From Rikenellaceae bacterium DTU002 (GTDB lineage Bacteria > Bacteroidota > Bacteroidia > Bacteroidales > UBA932), in the NCBI GenBank assembly GCA_001512865.1, contig LFSY01000145.1, forward strand, positions 17,095 to 50,665: 33,571 nt of DNA. The letters run 5' to 3'. The notes under the pieces are model-generated. The model worked only from the letters and a program-made list of their open reading frames with translations. It had not been told where the DNA came from and did no database searches. Of the stretch, positions 25,382 through 33,571 are shown piece after piece (positions within the stretch are counted from its first letter, which is position 1; each line of letters opens with the position of its first letter). A program made the translations under genes and the position numbers.

Positions 25382-26378
25382 AATATCTGTAGCCATAGCC
25401 GGAGGCGCAGGCTACACAGGCGGGGAACTGATACGCCTGTTACTGCTGCATCCGGGTGTCAGCCTGGTCAGCATTCTGAGCGATTCACAGGCAGGAAAAT
25501 CTGTGGCATCCATCCACAGGGACCTTGCCGGAGAATCTCTCCCGGTATTCGAAAAAGAACTGCCGGATGTAGATATCAGGGTCCTTTTTCTATGCCTGGG
25601 ACACGATCGTGCAAGGGCATTTCTTCAGGACAACAAACTGGACAAGGTACATCACATCATTGATCTGAGCCAGGATTTCAGGCATCAGGGGAACCGGGAG
25701 GCCTGCGGCCGCAAATTCGTATACGGATTACCCGAGTCCTGCCTGGATCCCGCGGAATATGCCGGCTCCCTTCACCTGGCAGGGAACGTAGCCAATCCGG
25801 GCTGTTTTGCAACAGCCATCGAACTGGCCTTACTGCCACTGGCCAGGGCCGGGTTACTGAAGAACGATGTTCATGTCCATGCCATTACCGGTGCCACAGG
25901 GGCAGGATCACGGCTTTCGGAAACATCTCACTTTCCTTACAGAAACAATAACCTGGCAGTGTATAAGGCATTCGGACACCAGCACATAAAAGAGATCCGT
26001 GAAACACTCTCGGGAGTTTCAGGAAACGGAATGCCTCCCCTTCATTTTATTCCGGTCAGGGGTGATTTTCCCAGGGGAATCCTTGCCAGTGCCTACACCT
26101 CCTGCAACATTGACAGGGAACAGGCAGTGGATCTGTACCGTGAGTATTACCGCTTGCATCCCTTTGTCCGCGTATCCGAAGAAGAGATCAGCATGAAAGA
26201 GGTGGTGAACACCAATAAATGTTCCATACACGTTCAAAAACACGGTCACATGATACACATTACTTCGGTCATTGACAACCTGCTGAAAGGGGCTTCGGGA
26301 ACGGCCGTTCAGAACATGAACCTGCTGACGGGAATGCCACAGACATCAGGGTTGCATCTGAAATCCATTGTATATTAA
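25365..26378 (+). CDS. argC: N-acyl-gamma-glutamyl-phosphate reductase
   Basis: AIAGGAGYTGGELIRLLLLHPG; catalytic Cys region GNVANPGCFATAIELALLPL; ITGATGAGSRLSETSHF. Confidence 0.95.
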   Translation: MKTNNKISVAIAGGAGYTGGELIRLLLLHPGVSLVSILSDSQAGKSVASIHRDLAGESLPVFEKELPDVDIRVLFLCLGHDRARAFLQDNKLDKVHHIIDLSQDFRHQGNREACGRKFVYGLPESCLDPAEYAGSLHLAGNVANPGCFATAIELALLPLARAGLLKNDVHVHAITGATGAGSRLSETSHFPYRNNNLAVYKAFGHQHIKEIRETLSGVSGNGMPPLHFIPVRGDFPRGILASAYTSCNIDREQAVDLYREYYRLHPFVRVSEEEISMKEVVNTNKCSIHVQKHGHMIHITSVIDNLLKGASGTAVQNMNLLTGMPQTSGLHLKSIVY

Positions 26379-26385
26379 AAACGCC

Positions 26386-27531
26386 ATGCACATCTACCCC
26401 GTTTACAAACTTTGGAACATCAATGCCTTAAAGGCAAAAGGATGTATCATCACCGACGATCAGGGAACAGAGTACCTGGATTTTTACGGAGGTCATGCGG
26501 TGATTTCGATCGGGCATTCGCATCCCGTATATGTGAAAGCCCTTTGTGACCAGTTACAGCACATAGGATTTTATTCCAACGCCATAGTCAATCCCCTCCA
26601 GGAAGCACTTGCCGGAGCGCTTGGACGGGTTTCCGGATATCCTGAATACAGCCTCTTCCTTTGTAACTCGGGGGCCGAGGCCAACGAAAATGCACTCAAA
26701 CTGGCCTCTTTCAGTACAGGGAGAAACCGGGTGCTGGCCTTCAGGAACGCTTTCCACGGAAGGACATCGGGAGCGGTCGCCCTTACCGACAACCCCTCCA
26801 TCCGAGCTCCTTTCAATCAGTGCCACCAGGCAGACTTCATCTGTCTGGATGATATTCAGGCTCTCGAAAGCGCTTTTACCCGGCACGATTATGCTGCTGT
26901 GATCATAGAGGGGATCCAGGGAGTCGGGGGTATCCGGGAAGCCTCGGCGGTATTTCTTGCCACCCTGAGGGAACTGTGCACGCGTCACCATACCGTACTG
27001 ATAATGGACGAGATCCAGTCCGGATACGGACGGACCGGAAAATTCTTTGCACACCAGCATGCAGGGATCCAGGCCGACATCATCACCATGGCCAAGGGCA
27101 TGGGCAACGGTTTCCCGATTGGCGGCTTACTGATATCTCCCCATATTAAAGCCGTTCCGGGACAATTGGGCACCACGTTTGGAGGGAACCATCTGGCATG
27201 CGCTGCGGCCCTTGCCGTGTTACAGGTCATGCAGGAAGAGAGGCTGATGGACAACGCACGCGAAATAGGTTCCTACATGATCGGGGCGTTGCAGACAATA
27301 ACCGCCGGTGCGGCACAAATAAGGGGTCGTGGCCTGATGATAGGAATCGAAACAGATCCCGAAATGCTTAAGGACCGGAATCTGAGAGAAGACCTGCTGT
27401 GGAAAGGAAAAATTTTCACGGGGGCATCGGGACCCGGCATACTCAGGCTGCTACCACCGTTATGTATAACAAAAGAACAAGCCGACAAACTTTTAACATT
27501 TCTGGAACTATGGTACACTTCACATCCGTAA
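26386..27531 (+). CDS. argD: Acyl-ornithine aminotransferase (class III PLP aminotransferase)
   Basis: FYGGHAVISIGHSHPVYVKAL, NSGAEANENALKLA, FHGRTSGAVALT, LIMDEIQSGYGRTGKFFAHQHAGIQADIITMAKGMGNGFPIGGLL. Confidence 0.95.
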   Translation: MHIYPVYKLWNINALKAKGCIITDDQGTEYLDFYGGHAVISIGHSHPVYVKALCDQLQHIGFYSNAIVNPLQEALAGALGRVSGYPEYSLFLCNSGAEANENALKLASFSTGRNRVLAFRNAFHGRTSGAVALTDNPSIRAPFNQCHQADFICLDDIQALESAFTRHDYAAVIIEGIQGVGGIREASAVFLATLRELCTRHHTVLIMDEIQSGYGRTGKFFAHQHAGIQADIITMAKGMGNGFPIGGLLISPHIKAVPGQLGTTFGGNHLACAAALAVLQVMQEERLMDNAREIGSYMIGALQTITAGAAQIRGRGLMIGIETDPEMLKDRNLREDLLWKGKIFTGASGPGILRLLPPLCITKEQADKLLTFLELWYTSHP

Positions 27532-28481
27532 AAGACGCAGGCTCGCTGGACAAAGCCGTTGAGGAAGCCTTTTGGATCAAAAAGAACAGATTTGCTGACA
27601 GCGATCTGGGTAAGAACCGTACTGCCCTGCTGATCTTCTTCAATTCCAGTCTCCGGACCCGGCTGAGTACCCAGAAAGCGGCAGAAAATCTGGGTATGAA
27701 AGTCATTGTGCTGGATGTACAGCAGGGAGCCTGGAACCTGGAGACCAGGAAAGGCGTGATCATGGACGGGGACAAACCGGAACACCTGCTGGAGGCCATT
27801 CCCGTAATGGGATGTTATGCCGATATCATAGGTGTCCGTTCCTTTGCCCGTTTTGAAAACAAGGAAGATGATTACCAGGAGGTCATTCTGAACCAGTTCA
27901 TCCGGTATGCGGGAAAACCCGTTATCAGCCTGGAAGCCGCCACACGTCATCCGCTCCAGAGTTTTGCCGACCATATTACCATCGAAGAGTTCAAAACCAG
28001 GGAAAAACCCCGGATCGTTCTTACGTGGGCTCCTCATCCACGGGCGCTACCACAGGCTGTTCCCAACTCCTTTGCCGAATGGATGATTGCTGCCGGATAT
28101 CATGTAACCATAACACATCCAAAGGGTTATGAGCTGGATGAGCCATTTACCCGGGGCGCAGAGATCGTCTATGATCAGAAGGAAGCCTTTCGGGGGGCCG
28201 ATTTCATCTATGCCAAGAACTGGGCGGCATTCCGGGATCCGGTCTATGGAAAAATATTGAACACAGACCGTTCCTGGATGGTGGACAACAATAAAATGCG
28301 GCTGACCGACAATGCCTTTTTCATGCATTGCCTGCCTGTGAGGCGCAACATGATCGTCAGCGATGAAGTACTCGACGGGCCAAGGTCTCTTGTCATACCC
28401 CAGGCCGCCAACCGTGAGATCGCCGCCCAGGTGGTGATCAAAAGGATCCTGAATGAGATTTCTAAAACGGAAAGACCATGA
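27510..28481 (+). CDS. argF': N-succinylornithine carbamoyltransferase
   Basis: FFNSSLRTRLSTQKAAENLGM (carbamoyl-phosphate site), KGVIMDGDKPEHLLEAIPVMGCYADIIGVRSFARFENK, FMHCLPVRRNMIVSDEVL. As recalled, closely resembles the Bacteroides fragilis SOTCase, including Pro at position 90 counted from this start. Confidence 0.94.
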   Translation: MVHFTSVKDAGSLDKAVEEAFWIKKNRFADSDLGKNRTALLIFFNSSLRTRLSTQKAAENLGMKVIVLDVQQGAWNLETRKGVIMDGDKPEHLLEAIPVMGCYADIIGVRSFARFENKEDDYQEVILNQFIRYAGKPVISLEAATRHPLQSFADHITIEEFKTREKPRIVLTWAPHPRALPQAVPNSFAEWMIAAGYHVTITHPKGYELDEPFTRGAEIVYDQKEAFRGADFIYAKNWAAFRDPVYGKILNTDRSWMVDNNKMRLTDNAFFMHCLPVRRNMIVSDEVLDGPRSLVIPQAANREIAAQVVIKRILNEISKTERP

Positions 28482-29218
28482 GACTGCAGATTTTCAAGAT
28501 CGGAGGGAATGTTATTGACTCCCCCGTTGTGCTTAACGCCTTTTTAGACACATTCTGCTCCTGCCGGGAACGGAAGATCCTGGTGCACGGTGGAGGTAAA
28601 CTGGCCGGTGAACTGGCCGGTGAACTGGGTGTACCCGTTCATATGCACCAGGGCCGCAGGATCACCGATGCTCCCACACTGCGCATTGCCGTAATGGTAT
28701 ATGCCGGATGGATCAACAAATCACTGGTCGCTGCCCTTTCTGCCCGGGGATGCCGCGCCGTGGGCCTGAGCGGTGCTGACGGCTGTTCGGTCATTACCCG
28801 CAAAAGAGATCCGGAGCCTCTGGATTTCGGATTTGTGGGAGACATTACCCAAAGCAGTGTGGATGTCCTCTTCACGGAACGCCTGATGGAAGACGGCCTG
28901 GTACCGGTATTCTCCCCCATCACGTGCGATCCCTCGGGACAACTGCTCAACACGAATGCCGATACCATAGCCTCGGCTCTGTCTATGGCTTTTAAAACAA
29001 AGTATGCTGTAAGTTTGCGTTACGTATTCGACAAGGAAGGCGTCTGCTGCCCCGGTTCGGATGAACCCCTGCCGCTGCTGAGCAGGGCACAGTACGAGAA
29101 ACTGTGCGGTGAAGGAGTGGTTACCGGAGGTATGATCCCAAAAATTGAGAACGCCCTGAAAGCGCTCTCCATGGGCATTGAAGAAGTATATATTGGCAAA
29201 ACATGCATTCAGCTATGA
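28478..29218 (+). CDS. argB: N-acyl(acetyl/succinyl)glutamate kinase
   Basis: QIFKIGGNVID, KILVHGGGKLAGELAGELGV, AVGLSGADGCSVIT, LNTNADTIASALSMAF, GMIPKIENALKALSMGIEEVYIG. Confidence 0.94.
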   Translation: MRLQIFKIGGNVIDSPVVLNAFLDTFCSCRERKILVHGGGKLAGELAGELGVPVHMHQGRRITDAPTLRIAVMVYAGWINKSLVAALSARGCRAVGLSGADGCSVITRKRDPEPLDFGFVGDITQSSVDVLFTERLMEDGLVPVFSPITCDPSGQLLNTNADTIASALSMAFKTKYAVSLRYVFDKEGVCCPGSDEPLPLLSRAQYEKLCGEGVVTGGMIPKIENALKALSMGIEEVYIGKTCIQL

Positions 29219-30273
29219 ACGAAGAAATTACAGATCTGCTATGCCGGCTGGTATCAACCCCTTCGCTTTCCGGCAGAGAAGACAAGACAGCGGCCCTGCT
29301 GGCAGCATACCTGAACGGCAAACCCGATATCCTGGCCGAACGCATGGGCAACAATGTGATAGCAAAAAAAAGATCTTACGCCCCCGGACGTCCCACCGTA
29401 CTGCTTTGTTCACATCATGATACGGTGGCCCCGGCTGCAGGCTATACCAGGGACCCGTTTCTGCCCGTTCTGGAGAAAGACCCTGAGGGTAACACCCGTC
29501 TGTACGGACTCGGCAGCAACGACGCCGGAGGTGCGGTGGTGTCAATGGTACAGACTTTCTGCGATCCGGAAGATCTGCCGTTCAATCTTCTGCTCATACT
29601 TGCCGCAGGGGAGGAAAATTCAGCCCCGGAAGGAATCGCCTCCGTGCTGCCCCGTTTCCCCGGGATCAGTTGTGCCCTGGTAGGTGAACCTACCGGGCTG
29701 CAGGCAGCTTTGGGTGAAAAAGGGCTGCTGGTACTGGACGGATATACTACGGGCCGAGCCGGTCATGCCGCCCGGAACGACGGTGTCAACGCCCTGTATG
29801 CAGCCCTGGATGACATTTCGGTCCTGAGAAACTTCCGGTTTGAAAAAACATCAGAGGTCCTGGGGAATGTACACCTGCAGGTGACCCAGATCCGCTCCGG
29901 GGAACAACACAACGTCATCCCTGCATCATGTCATTACGTAGTAGACATCCGCACGACCGATGCGTATACGAACCATCAGATAACAGACATCCTGGGCCAA
30001 GCCGTATCCGGGAGGCTGGTTGCGCGCAACATGGCCAATAAAGCCTCGGTCACCCCAAAAGGTCATCCGCTGCGCGATGCCGTCCTGAAGGCAGGCCTGC
30101 CGGCGTACATATCCCCCACCACCTCGGACTGGATGCGGCTGCCCTGCCCTGCAGTTAAACTAGGTCCCGGGGATTCTCTCAGATCACACGCTCCCGATGA
30201 ATATATTTATCTTTCTGAACTGCAACAGGGAGTGGATGTGTATAAAAAAGTGCTCTCGTTGCTTAATTTGTAA
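29215..30273 (+). CDS. argE: M20-family N-acyl-ornithine/citrulline deacylase (ArgE-like)
   Basis: VLLCSHHDTVAPAAGYTRDPF, GLGSNDAGGAVVSMVQ, LAAGEENSAPEGI, GEPTGLQAALGEKG. ATGA overlap with argB. Confidence 0.9.
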   Translation: MNEEITDLLCRLVSTPSLSGREDKTAALLAAYLNGKPDILAERMGNNVIAKKRSYAPGRPTVLLCSHHDTVAPAAGYTRDPFLPVLEKDPEGNTRLYGLGSNDAGGAVVSMVQTFCDPEDLPFNLLLILAAGEENSAPEGIASVLPRFPGISCALVGEPTGLQAALGEKGLLVLDGYTTGRAGHAARNDGVNALYAALDDISVLRNFRFEKTSEVLGNVHLQVTQIRSGEQHNVIPASCHYVVDIRTTDAYTNHQITDILGQAVSGRLVARNMANKASVTPKGHPLRDAVLKAGLPAYISPTTSDWMRLPCPAVKLGPGDSLRSHAPDEYIYLSELQQGVDVYKKVLSLLNL

Positions 30274-30277
30274 AATA

Positions 30278-31582
30278 ATGGAAACACTTTGGAACAAAGG
30301 AATAGAAACACCCCGTGAAGTGACCCGGTTCACTGTCGGAAACGATCCCTTGTGGGACCTGCGACTGGCGCCCTACGATGTACAGGGATCCGTAGCCCAT
30401 GTAAAAATGCTGGGAAAGACCGGATTGCTGTCACCCGAGGAAACCGGTCTTCTTGTAACAGGCCTGGAGACGGTGCTGCAAAAGATCAGACGGGGTGAAC
30501 TGGTCATTGGCCAGGGTGCCGAGGATATCCATTCGCTGGTGGAACTGGAACTATCTCGCGATCTGGGTGATCTGGGCAAAAAGATCCATGCCGGACGCTC
30601 CCGTAACGACCAGGTAATGACTGACATTCACCTGTACCTGAAAGATGTGTGCAAAGATATGGCACGTCAGACAGAGACGTTGTTCGATTGCCTGCTGGAG
30701 CAAAGTGAACGGTATAAAGAGGTCCTGATGCCCGGGTACACCCATGAACGGCCGGCTATGCCCTCCTCGTTCGGATTATGGATGGGAGCCTATGCAGAGA
30801 TCCTGACAGACGACATATACCAGCTGACGGCTGCCTTCCTGCATTGTGATCAGAATCCGCTCGGATCAGCCGCCGGTTACGGGAATTCTTTCCCCCTGGA
30901 CCGGGAGGAAACCACCCGCCTGATGGGTTTCGGCACCCTGAAATACAACAGCATTGCCGCACAGATGAGCCGGGGAAGAACCGAAAGGTCTCTGGCTTTT
31001 GCCATGGCCTCGGTAGCCGGTACGCTTAACAAGCTGGCAGCCGATTGCTGTCTTTTCTCGGGGCCAGATTACGGATTCATGGATTTTCCCGAATCCCTGA
31101 CCACCGGCAGCAGCATCATGCCTCATAAAAAGAATCCCGATGTATGGGAGCTTGTCAGGGCACGCTGCAATGTGATTGAAGGATTGCCCAACCAGATCAC
31201 ACTTGTGTGTACCAACCTGACACACGGGTATCACCGGGATTTCCAGATGATCAAAGACTTGCTTTTCCCTGCCATTGATTCGCTTTTTGAATGTCTGGGG
31301 ATGACCGTTCTCATGATCTCGCAAATGAGGGTCAACCAGGCCATCTTTGAAGACGAGCGGTACGATTTGCTGTTTACGGTGGAATCGGTGAACCGTCTTG
31401 TTCTGGAAGGAGTCCCTTTCAGGGATGCCTATCGACGGGTTGCCGGATCGCTGCGGGACGGTTCCTATAAAGTACAAAAAAACATCAAACATACCCATAC
31501 GGGCAGTATTGGCGACCCGGCCAATGAAAAGATCCGGGAAAAAATGGAACAGGCCCTTTCCCGGATACTGAATAAAGACTGA
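30278..31582 (+). CDS. argH: Argininosuccinate lyase
   Basis: GAEDIHSLVELEL, KKIHAGRSRNDQVMTDIHLYLK, LMPGYTHERPAMPSSFG, signature TTGSSIMPHKKNPDVWELVRARCN. ATG at 30278 chosen over the ORF start at 30197. Confidence 0.95.
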   Translation: METLWNKGIETPREVTRFTVGNDPLWDLRLAPYDVQGSVAHVKMLGKTGLLSPEETGLLVTGLETVLQKIRRGELVIGQGAEDIHSLVELELSRDLGDLGKKIHAGRSRNDQVMTDIHLYLKDVCKDMARQTETLFDCLLEQSERYKEVLMPGYTHERPAMPSSFGLWMGAYAEILTDDIYQLTAAFLHCDQNPLGSAAGYGNSFPLDREETTRLMGFGTLKYNSIAAQMSRGRTERSLAFAMASVAGTLNKLAADCCLFSGPDYGFMDFPESLTTGSSIMPHKKNPDVWELVRARCNVIEGLPNQITLVCTNLTHGYHRDFQMIKDLLFPAIDSLFECLGMTVLMISQMRVNQAIFEDERYDLLFTVESVNRLVLEGVPFRDAYRRVAGSLRDGSYKVQKNIKHTHTGSIGDPANEKIREKMEQALSRILNKD

Positions 31583-31588
31583 CTAAGA

Positions 31589-32938
31589 TCAATAACCCAT
31601 CGTAAGCGCACCCAGGATCTCGTTGATCCTTCTCATTTCCGCAGGAATATCAATTTCCTGCGGACAATGGGGTTTGCAGACCCCGCAATCGGTACAGTTG
31701 TGGGATTGGTGTTCAACGGGAATTGTTTTCTCTAAATATGAGAGGAATTCCTGCCCTTTCCGGATGAAATCCTCATCCCTGGGACCGTTGATGTCCGGGA
31801 CCATGTCCCTTGCTACCATCTCGTTATAGGTGGAAAATACGAGCGGGATATCCACCCCGTAGGGACAGGGCATGCAATAGGCACAGGCTGTGCACGGAAT
31901 CTGTGATATTTTGCGGTACGCCTCCAGGGCACGGGCAATGACCTCGTATTCTGATTTCCTGAGCGGTTTGAATTTTCTGAACGTATTGATGTTTTCCTGC
32001 AGGTGATCCATCCGGTTCATACCGCTCAAGACAGTCAGCACATTGGCATGTGAGGCTGCGTAACGGAAGGCCCATTGTGCCGGTGTGCTTTTGGGATCGG
32101 CTTCCTTGAGTATCCCCAGGGCTTCGGAGTTGAGCCTGGTGAGCGAACCTCCTCTGAGAGGTTCCATCACCAGACACTGTATACCGCGTTTTTCGATCTG
32201 TTCGTACATATATCTGGCATTCTGCACCTCCCAGTCCAGGTAATTCATCTGGATCATCACAAAATCCCAGGGATATTGTTCCAGCAGGTAATCCATGGTT
32301 TCTTCGTTCGCATGAAAGGAAAAACCCAGACGTCTGATACGGCCGGCGGCCTTTTCCTCCTTCAGATACTCCAGAACACCGGTATCCCTGTATGCCCTGT
32401 TGTAATCTTCTATGGATGACAGGGCGTGGAGCAGGTAAAAATCAAAATAATCCACCTGGCACTTTTGCAACTGTTCCCGAAAAAGTTCCTTGCCGCGTTC
32501 CAGGTCAGTAACCAGCCATGTAGGCATCTTAGTGGCCAGGCAAAACGATTCCCTGGGAAAATCCTTCAGGATCTCCCCTGTCACGACCTCCGATTCGCCA
32601 TTGTGATAATTGTACGCCGTATCAAAATAATTGATGCCGTTGGCATAGGCATAACCCAAAAGCTGCCTGGTCTGATCCCTGTCAATGACCATGGTCCCTT
32701 CCTCGTTCCGCCGGGTCGGAAAGCGCATACACCCGAATGCGAGCAGAGATATCTGATCTCCGAAAATCTTATCTTTTCTTGTGGTAATGGGCCTAACATC
32801 TCCTTTTGCCAGAGATTCCCTTAGTTTATCGTTAAGCGGAGTAAACCGCACCGCAGCGTATGCACCGGCTGCACCTAAAACACCGACTCCAATGTACTTC
32901 AATGCTTTTCTCCTGCTGATCTTTTTTTGTTCGTCCAT
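31589..32938 (-). CDS. Aldo/keto reductase with C-terminal 4Fe-4S ferredoxin-like domain and Tat-like signal
   Basis: N-terminal KKISRRKALKYIGVGVLGAAGAYAAV; AKR core YFDTAYNYHNGESEVVTGEIL and DYFDFYLLHAL; Cys clusters CTACAYCMPCPYGVDIP and CTDCGVCKPHCPQEIDIP. Confidence 0.92.
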   Translation of the reverse strand: MDEQKKISRRKALKYIGVGVLGAAGAYAAVRFTPLNDKLRESLAKGDVRPITTRKDKIFGDQISLLAFGCMRFPTRRNEEGTMVIDRDQTRQLLGYAYANGINYFDTAYNYHNGESEVVTGEILKDFPRESFCLATKMPTWLVTDLERGKELFREQLQKCQVDYFDFYLLHALSSIEDYNRAYRDTGVLEYLKEEKAAGRIRRLGFSFHANEETMDYLLEQYPWDFVMIQMNYLDWEVQNARYMYEQIEKRGIQCLVMEPLRGGSLTRLNSEALGILKEADPKSTPAQWAFRYAASHANVLTVLSGMNRMDHLQENINTFRKFKPLRKSEYEVIARALEAYRKISQIPCTACAYCMPCPYGVDIPLVFSTYNEMVARDMVPDINGPRDEDFIRKGQEFLSYLEKTIPVEHQSHNCTDCGVCKPHCPQEIDIPAEMRRINEILGALTMGY

Positions 32939-32992
32939 AGTGGTAATTATATCTTACTTGTTTTTTGACCTTCCAAAATTATGCTTTTTTTA

Positions 32993-33000
32993 TACCTTTG
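32993..33000 (+). promoter_or_regulatory. -7 element TACCTTTG, 5 nt from acyltransferase ATG
   Basis: TACCTTTG-ccaca-ATG. Confidence 0.55.
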
Positions 33001-33005
33001 CCACA

Positions 33006-33563
33006 ATGATCAAGCAAAAAGTTTGCGCTTTTATTGCAACACGCATCCTGGGATGGAAGCTCATAGGGAAACCCATACCCGTTCCCAAGTGCATCATTCT
33101 GGGAGTTCCCCACACTTCCATGTGGGACTTTGTAATATCATTTTTGTTTTATGCAGGCATTGGGGGAAACGCCAAAGTGCTTGTAAAGAGCGATATATTC
33201 AAATGGCCGCTGAGAGGTCTGCTGCTCTGGGCAGGTGCCATCCCCGTAGACCGGGGCAAAGGAGCCTCTTTTACCAGGCACATGATAGATGCCGTACGCA
33301 GGGAAGCACACATGCACCTGGCCATTGCACCTGAAGGGACACGAGAAGCTACAAAAAACTGGAAAGCCGGGTTTCATACGCTTTCACGTGCCCTTGACAT
33401 TCCGGTTTACTACGGCTATTTTGACTGGGGGCGGAAGGAGATTGGCGTAGCCGAACAGGTCCTGATCACAGAAGATGTGGAGGCCGATATGCGCCGTATC
33501 AAACAATGGTACATTGATAAAGGTGTAATCGGAAAGCATCCGGAACGGTTTGACCCGTACTAA
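33006..33563 (+). CDS. PlsC-like (1-acylglycerol-3-phosphate) acyltransferase
   Basis: 185 aa with HX4D motif PHTSMWDFVISF, GAIPVDRG and APEGTRE. ATG at 33006 chosen over the longer ORF start at 32781. Confidence 0.9.
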   Translation: MIKQKVCAFIATRILGWKLIGKPIPVPKCIILGVPHTSMWDFVISFLFYAGIGGNAKVLVKSDIFKWPLRGLLLWAGAIPVDRGKGASFTRHMIDAVRREAHMHLAIAPEGTREATKNWKAGFHTLSRALDIPVYYGYFDWGRKEIGVAEQVLITEDVEADMRRIKQWYIDKGVIGKHPERFDPY

Positions 33564-33571
33564 GATTCTCT

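Noticed and set aside
27273-28037. 254-aa minus-strand ORF opposite argD/argF'
   Set aside because: Antisense shadow of two conserved arginine enzymes; no recognisable family.
28600-28630. Short tandem repeat ctggccggtgaactggccggtgaactg
   Set aside because: Coding repeat (LAGELAGEL) inside argB near the substrate-binding glycine loop; no need for a separate repeat element.
1-33571. CRISPR arrays, tRNA/rRNA genes, insertion sequences or phage genes
   Set aside because: No regularly spaced repeats, tRNA-like cloverleafs, transposases or phage proteins recognised in sequence or ORF list.

Overview
This is a gene-dense window of about 33.6 kb, apparently from a Bacteroidota (probably Bacteroidales) chromosome. 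The lineage call rests on TAnnTTTG promoter elements, N-succinylornithine carbamoyltransferase, STN/FecR/plug proteins and GH29/M28 content. I found no rRNA, tRNA, CRISPR array or IS element. From left to right it carries: the 3' end of a glycosidase-like gene; an AraC regulator; a ZIP transporter and an AI-2E/PerM-family permease; a GH29 alpha-L-fucosidase; a fused CoA-disulfide-reductase/rhodanese/TusA/DsrE protein with a MarR regulator; a long PurF-like protein; an alpha/beta-hydrolase remnant; Hsp20; RidA; a SIMPL protein; RpiB; an ECF sigma/FecR/STN-domain locus; an acyl-ACP thioesterase; an AMP-dependent acyl ligase; an orphan TonB-plug protein; two M28 peptidases flanking a DUF1295 protein; a tightly packed eight-gene arginine operon (GNAT, argG, argC, argD, argF', argB, argE, argH); an Fe-S aldo/keto reductase; and a PlsC-like acyltransferase. 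The most interesting candidate lies in the 5' leader of the arginine operon. About 7 nt after a TAnnTTTG element sits a 14-codon ORF, MKKTLYILRVRVRA*, with three Arg codons in five. It overlaps the 5' arm of a possible hairpin and is followed by a C-rich, G-poor tract. This looks like an undescribed arginine-sensing leader-peptide attenuator, possibly Rho-dependent. A second pattern is that many genes have a TAnnTTTG element only 5-7 nt before the start codon, which predicts leaderless transcripts.
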